Origin: Acidobacteriota bacterium
Lineage (GTDB): Bacteria; Acidobacteriota; Aminicenantia; UBA2199
Assembly: GCA_021817755.1 (NCBI GenBank)
Contig: JAKAGC010000178.1
Location: 1-7,575, forward strand
DNA length: 7,575 bases
Direction: 5' to 3'
The translations under genes and the position numbers were made by a program. Positions 6,109 to 7,575 of the stretch are shown here, in pieces (within the stretch, counting starts at the first letter, position 1; each line of letters begins with the position of its first letter). The notes below the pieces were generated by a model. It made no database searches. It saw only the letters and a program-made list of their open reading frames with translations, and had not been told where the DNA came from.

Positions 6109-7398
6109 ATGGAGAAAGCTACATTAACTATTGGGGAGCAGGTAATAGAGCTTCCCGTAATCATTGGTACAGAAGGAGAAAAGGACATCGATATCCAGCA
6201 ATTAAGAGCAAAAACCGGATTTATTACATATGATCCCGGATATGGGAACACCGGAAGTTGTTCCAGTGCTATTACATTTATCGATGGAGAAGTCGGGATA
6301 TTGCGTTATCGTGGAATCCCTATCGAGCAGTTCGATCGCCCCAATCCTGATTTTATTGAAGTTGTATTCCTCGTTATATTCGGGCATTTACCCACCAGGA
6401 ATGAGTTGTCCGAATTCAAAAACATGCTGCGGGAAAATGAGCATCTTCATGAATCCATGAAGCATCATTTTGAAGGATTCCCCCCTTATGCTCCCCCAAT
6501 GGCCAGTTTATCCGCCATGATTAATGCCATGTCCTGTTTTCATCCTGAATTGTTAAAATTAGATGAAGAGGGCTCATTCGAAGAAGCCAGTGCACGGTTA
6601 ATCAGTAAAATTCGCACCATTGCCGCTTATTCCTACAGACATTCCAAAGGATTGCCATTAATGTATCCACAACCCGATTATGAATATTGTGCCAATTTCC
6701 TTCACATGATGTTTTCACTTCCCAATAAACCCTATAAAGCCAGCAAAGAAATTGAAGATGCCATGAATCTCATATTCCTGCTTCATGCCGATCATGAACA
6801 AAATTGCAGTACATCCACAGTGCGAATGGTCGGTTCCAGCCAGGCCAATCTTTTCGCTTCTTGTGCATCCGGTGTTTGTGCTCTTTGGGGCCCCTTACAT
6901 GGCGGTGCAAACCTCGCTGTTATTGAAATGCTTGAAGAAATCCATAAAGGTGGATTATCTCCTGAAAAATGTATCGAAATGGCAAAAGATAAGGATAGTA
7001 AATTCCGCTTAATGGGGTTCGGTCACCGCGTGTATAAAAACTATGATCCCAGGGCCAGGATATTAAAAAAAGCCTGCGATAAAGTCCTTGATAAGCTTGG
7101 AATCAAAGACCCCCTCCTCGATATTGCAAGGAAACTCGAAGAACTTGCTTTAAAGGATTCCTATTTCGTTGAGAGGAAATTGTATCCCAATGTCGATTTT
7201 TATAGCGGTATTATTATGAGAGCCATTGGCATCCCCACCGAGATGTTCCCAGTAATGTTTTCAATCGGAAGATTACCCGGCTGGATTGCTCAATGGAAAG
7301 AACAGAACGAAATGCCCGGTGCTAAAATTAGTCGCCCCAGGCAGATTTATATCGGAGAAACTATACACAATTATATCCCCATCGAAGATCGCAAATAA
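6109..7398 (+). CDS. gltA: Citrate synthase (type I, GltA-like)
   Basis: Condenses acetyl-CoA and oxaloacetate to citrate. The product from ATG 6109 is 429 residues, close to E. coli GltA (427), and its first residues follow the family pattern (LTIG...ELPVI.GTEG...IDI..LR). The catalytic triad is present: H264 (GPLHGGAN), H306 (GFGHRVYKNYDPR) and D363 (NVDFYSG). R315 and the C-terminal SRPRQIY arginine of the substrate site are also present. HADHEQNCSTSTVR (226-239) is strongly conserved. At the NADH inhibition site known from E. coli, R109, H110, T111 and Y145 are replaced by E109, N110, E111 and H145, while R163 and K167 are kept, so inhibition by NADH may differ. Transcribed divergently from icd from its own promoter, and followed three bases after the stop by a long inverted repeat ending in T8, a likely transcription end. 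Confidence 0.97.
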   Translation: MEKATLTIGEQVIELPVIIGTEGEKDIDIQQLRAKTGFITYDPGYGNTGSCSSAITFIDGEVGILRYRGIPIEQFDRPNPDFIEVVFLVIFGHLPTRNELSEFKNMLRENEHLHESMKHHFEGFPPYAPPMASLSAMINAMSCFHPELLKLDEEGSFEEASARLISKIRTIAAYSYRHSKGLPLMYPQPDYEYCANFLHMMFSLPNKPYKASKEIEDAMNLIFLLHADHEQNCSTSTVRMVGSSQANLFASCASGVCALWGPLHGGANLAVIEMLEEIHKGGLSPEKCIEMAKDKDSKFRLMGFGHRVYKNYDPRARILKKACDKVLDKLGIKDPLLDIARKLEELALKDSYFVERKLYPNVDFYSGIIMRAIGIPTEMFPVMFSIGRLPGWIAQWKEQNEMPGAKISRPRQIYIGETIHNYIPIEDRK

Positions 7399-7401
7399 AA
7401 T

Positions 7402-7527
7402 AAAAAAAGATGGTGTCCCCGTATACTGATCCTGTTCACAGTTAATAAAAAAAACGTTTACAACATCCATGACATAGTAAGCCCAATTTATTATTATCAT
7501 TAATATTCGGGGCACCATCTTTTTTTT
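7402..7527 (+). repeat. Long-armed inverted repeat with large loop, terminator or MITE/REP-like element
   Basis: A left arm at 7402-7421 (A7, GATGGTG, T, CCCCG) pairs with a right arm at 7508-7527 (CGGGG, CACCATC, T8). That is about 19 base pairs with a single bulged T, and three more pairs (ATA/TAT) after one mismatch inside. The 86-base interior is A/T-rich with no ORF of note. The T8 after a strong stem would end transcription of citrate synthase, but intrinsic terminators have loops of a few bases, so this is not a standard one. The symmetric A/T ends and GGTGTCCCCG arms look like a small non-autonomous palindromic element. From memory, CGGGGACACC-type motifs accompany IS200-like/REP transposases in some environmental bacteria; this could not be checked here. 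Confidence 0.75.
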
Positions 7528-7539
7528 GCATTCTTCCCG

Positions 7540-7556
7540 AGAAACGTTCTGTTTCT
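7540..7556. other. Small hairpin near the right edge
   Basis: AGAAAC (7540-7545) and GTTTCT (7551-7556) form a six-pair stem with a five-base loop. A T6 run follows eleven bases later (7568-7573), too far for a confident terminator. The remaining bases 7528-7575 show nothing else, and whatever follows lies outside the window. Confidence 0.35.
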
Positions 7557-7575
7557 ATTTGCTATCCTTTTTTCT

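Overview
The window is a cluster of citrate-cycle genes from a bacterium. The DNA is moderately A/T-rich, with very A/T-rich spacers, sigma-70-like promoters and canonical AGGAGG-type ribosome binding sites. All five genes are bacterial in type. The lineage cannot be fixed from this sequence. There is no rRNA, tRNA or lineage-specific marker; the combination would fit many uncultivated Gram-negative-type or deep-branching phyla.

Layout from left to right. (1) Positions 1-2616, plus strand: an AcnA/IRP1-type aconitase that is complete at its C-terminus. Its first available ATG (76) lies about 50 residues inside the family's normal N-terminus. The homologous reading frame continues upstream without a shift until a TAA at 10-12, so the gene is either interrupted by a nonsense mutation or affected by a sequence error. 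(2) 2617-2811: a convergent spacer with a GC-rich hairpin. (3) 2812-5890, minus strand: a three-gene run transcribed right to left, icd (NADP-type isocitrate dehydrogenase), then an Ldh2-family malate/lactate-type dehydrogenase, then a zinc-ribbon plus six-TPR protein. The last two are one base apart, and the ribosome binding site of the TPR gene lies inside the final codons of the dehydrogenase. (4) 5891-6108: a divergent A/T-rich regulatory region with a good promoter on each strand. (5) 6109-7398, plus strand: citrate synthase, starting at ATG 6109. (6) 7399-7575: an unusual inverted-repeat element with long arms and a large loop ending in a T-run, followed by a small hairpin at the window edge.

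Together citrate synthase, aconitase and isocitrate dehydrogenase make 2-oxoglutarate from acetyl-CoA and oxaloacetate. If the Ldh2-type enzyme is a malate dehydrogenase, as the context suggests, it supplies the oxaloacetate. This would be the oxidative arm of the citrate cycle, serving glutamate synthesis and NADPH supply. The TPR protein is the unknown in the set. No defence system, CRISPR array, phage gene or intact transposase is present. The points most worth following up are the broken aconitase N-terminus, the terminal inverted-repeat element and the coupled TPR gene.
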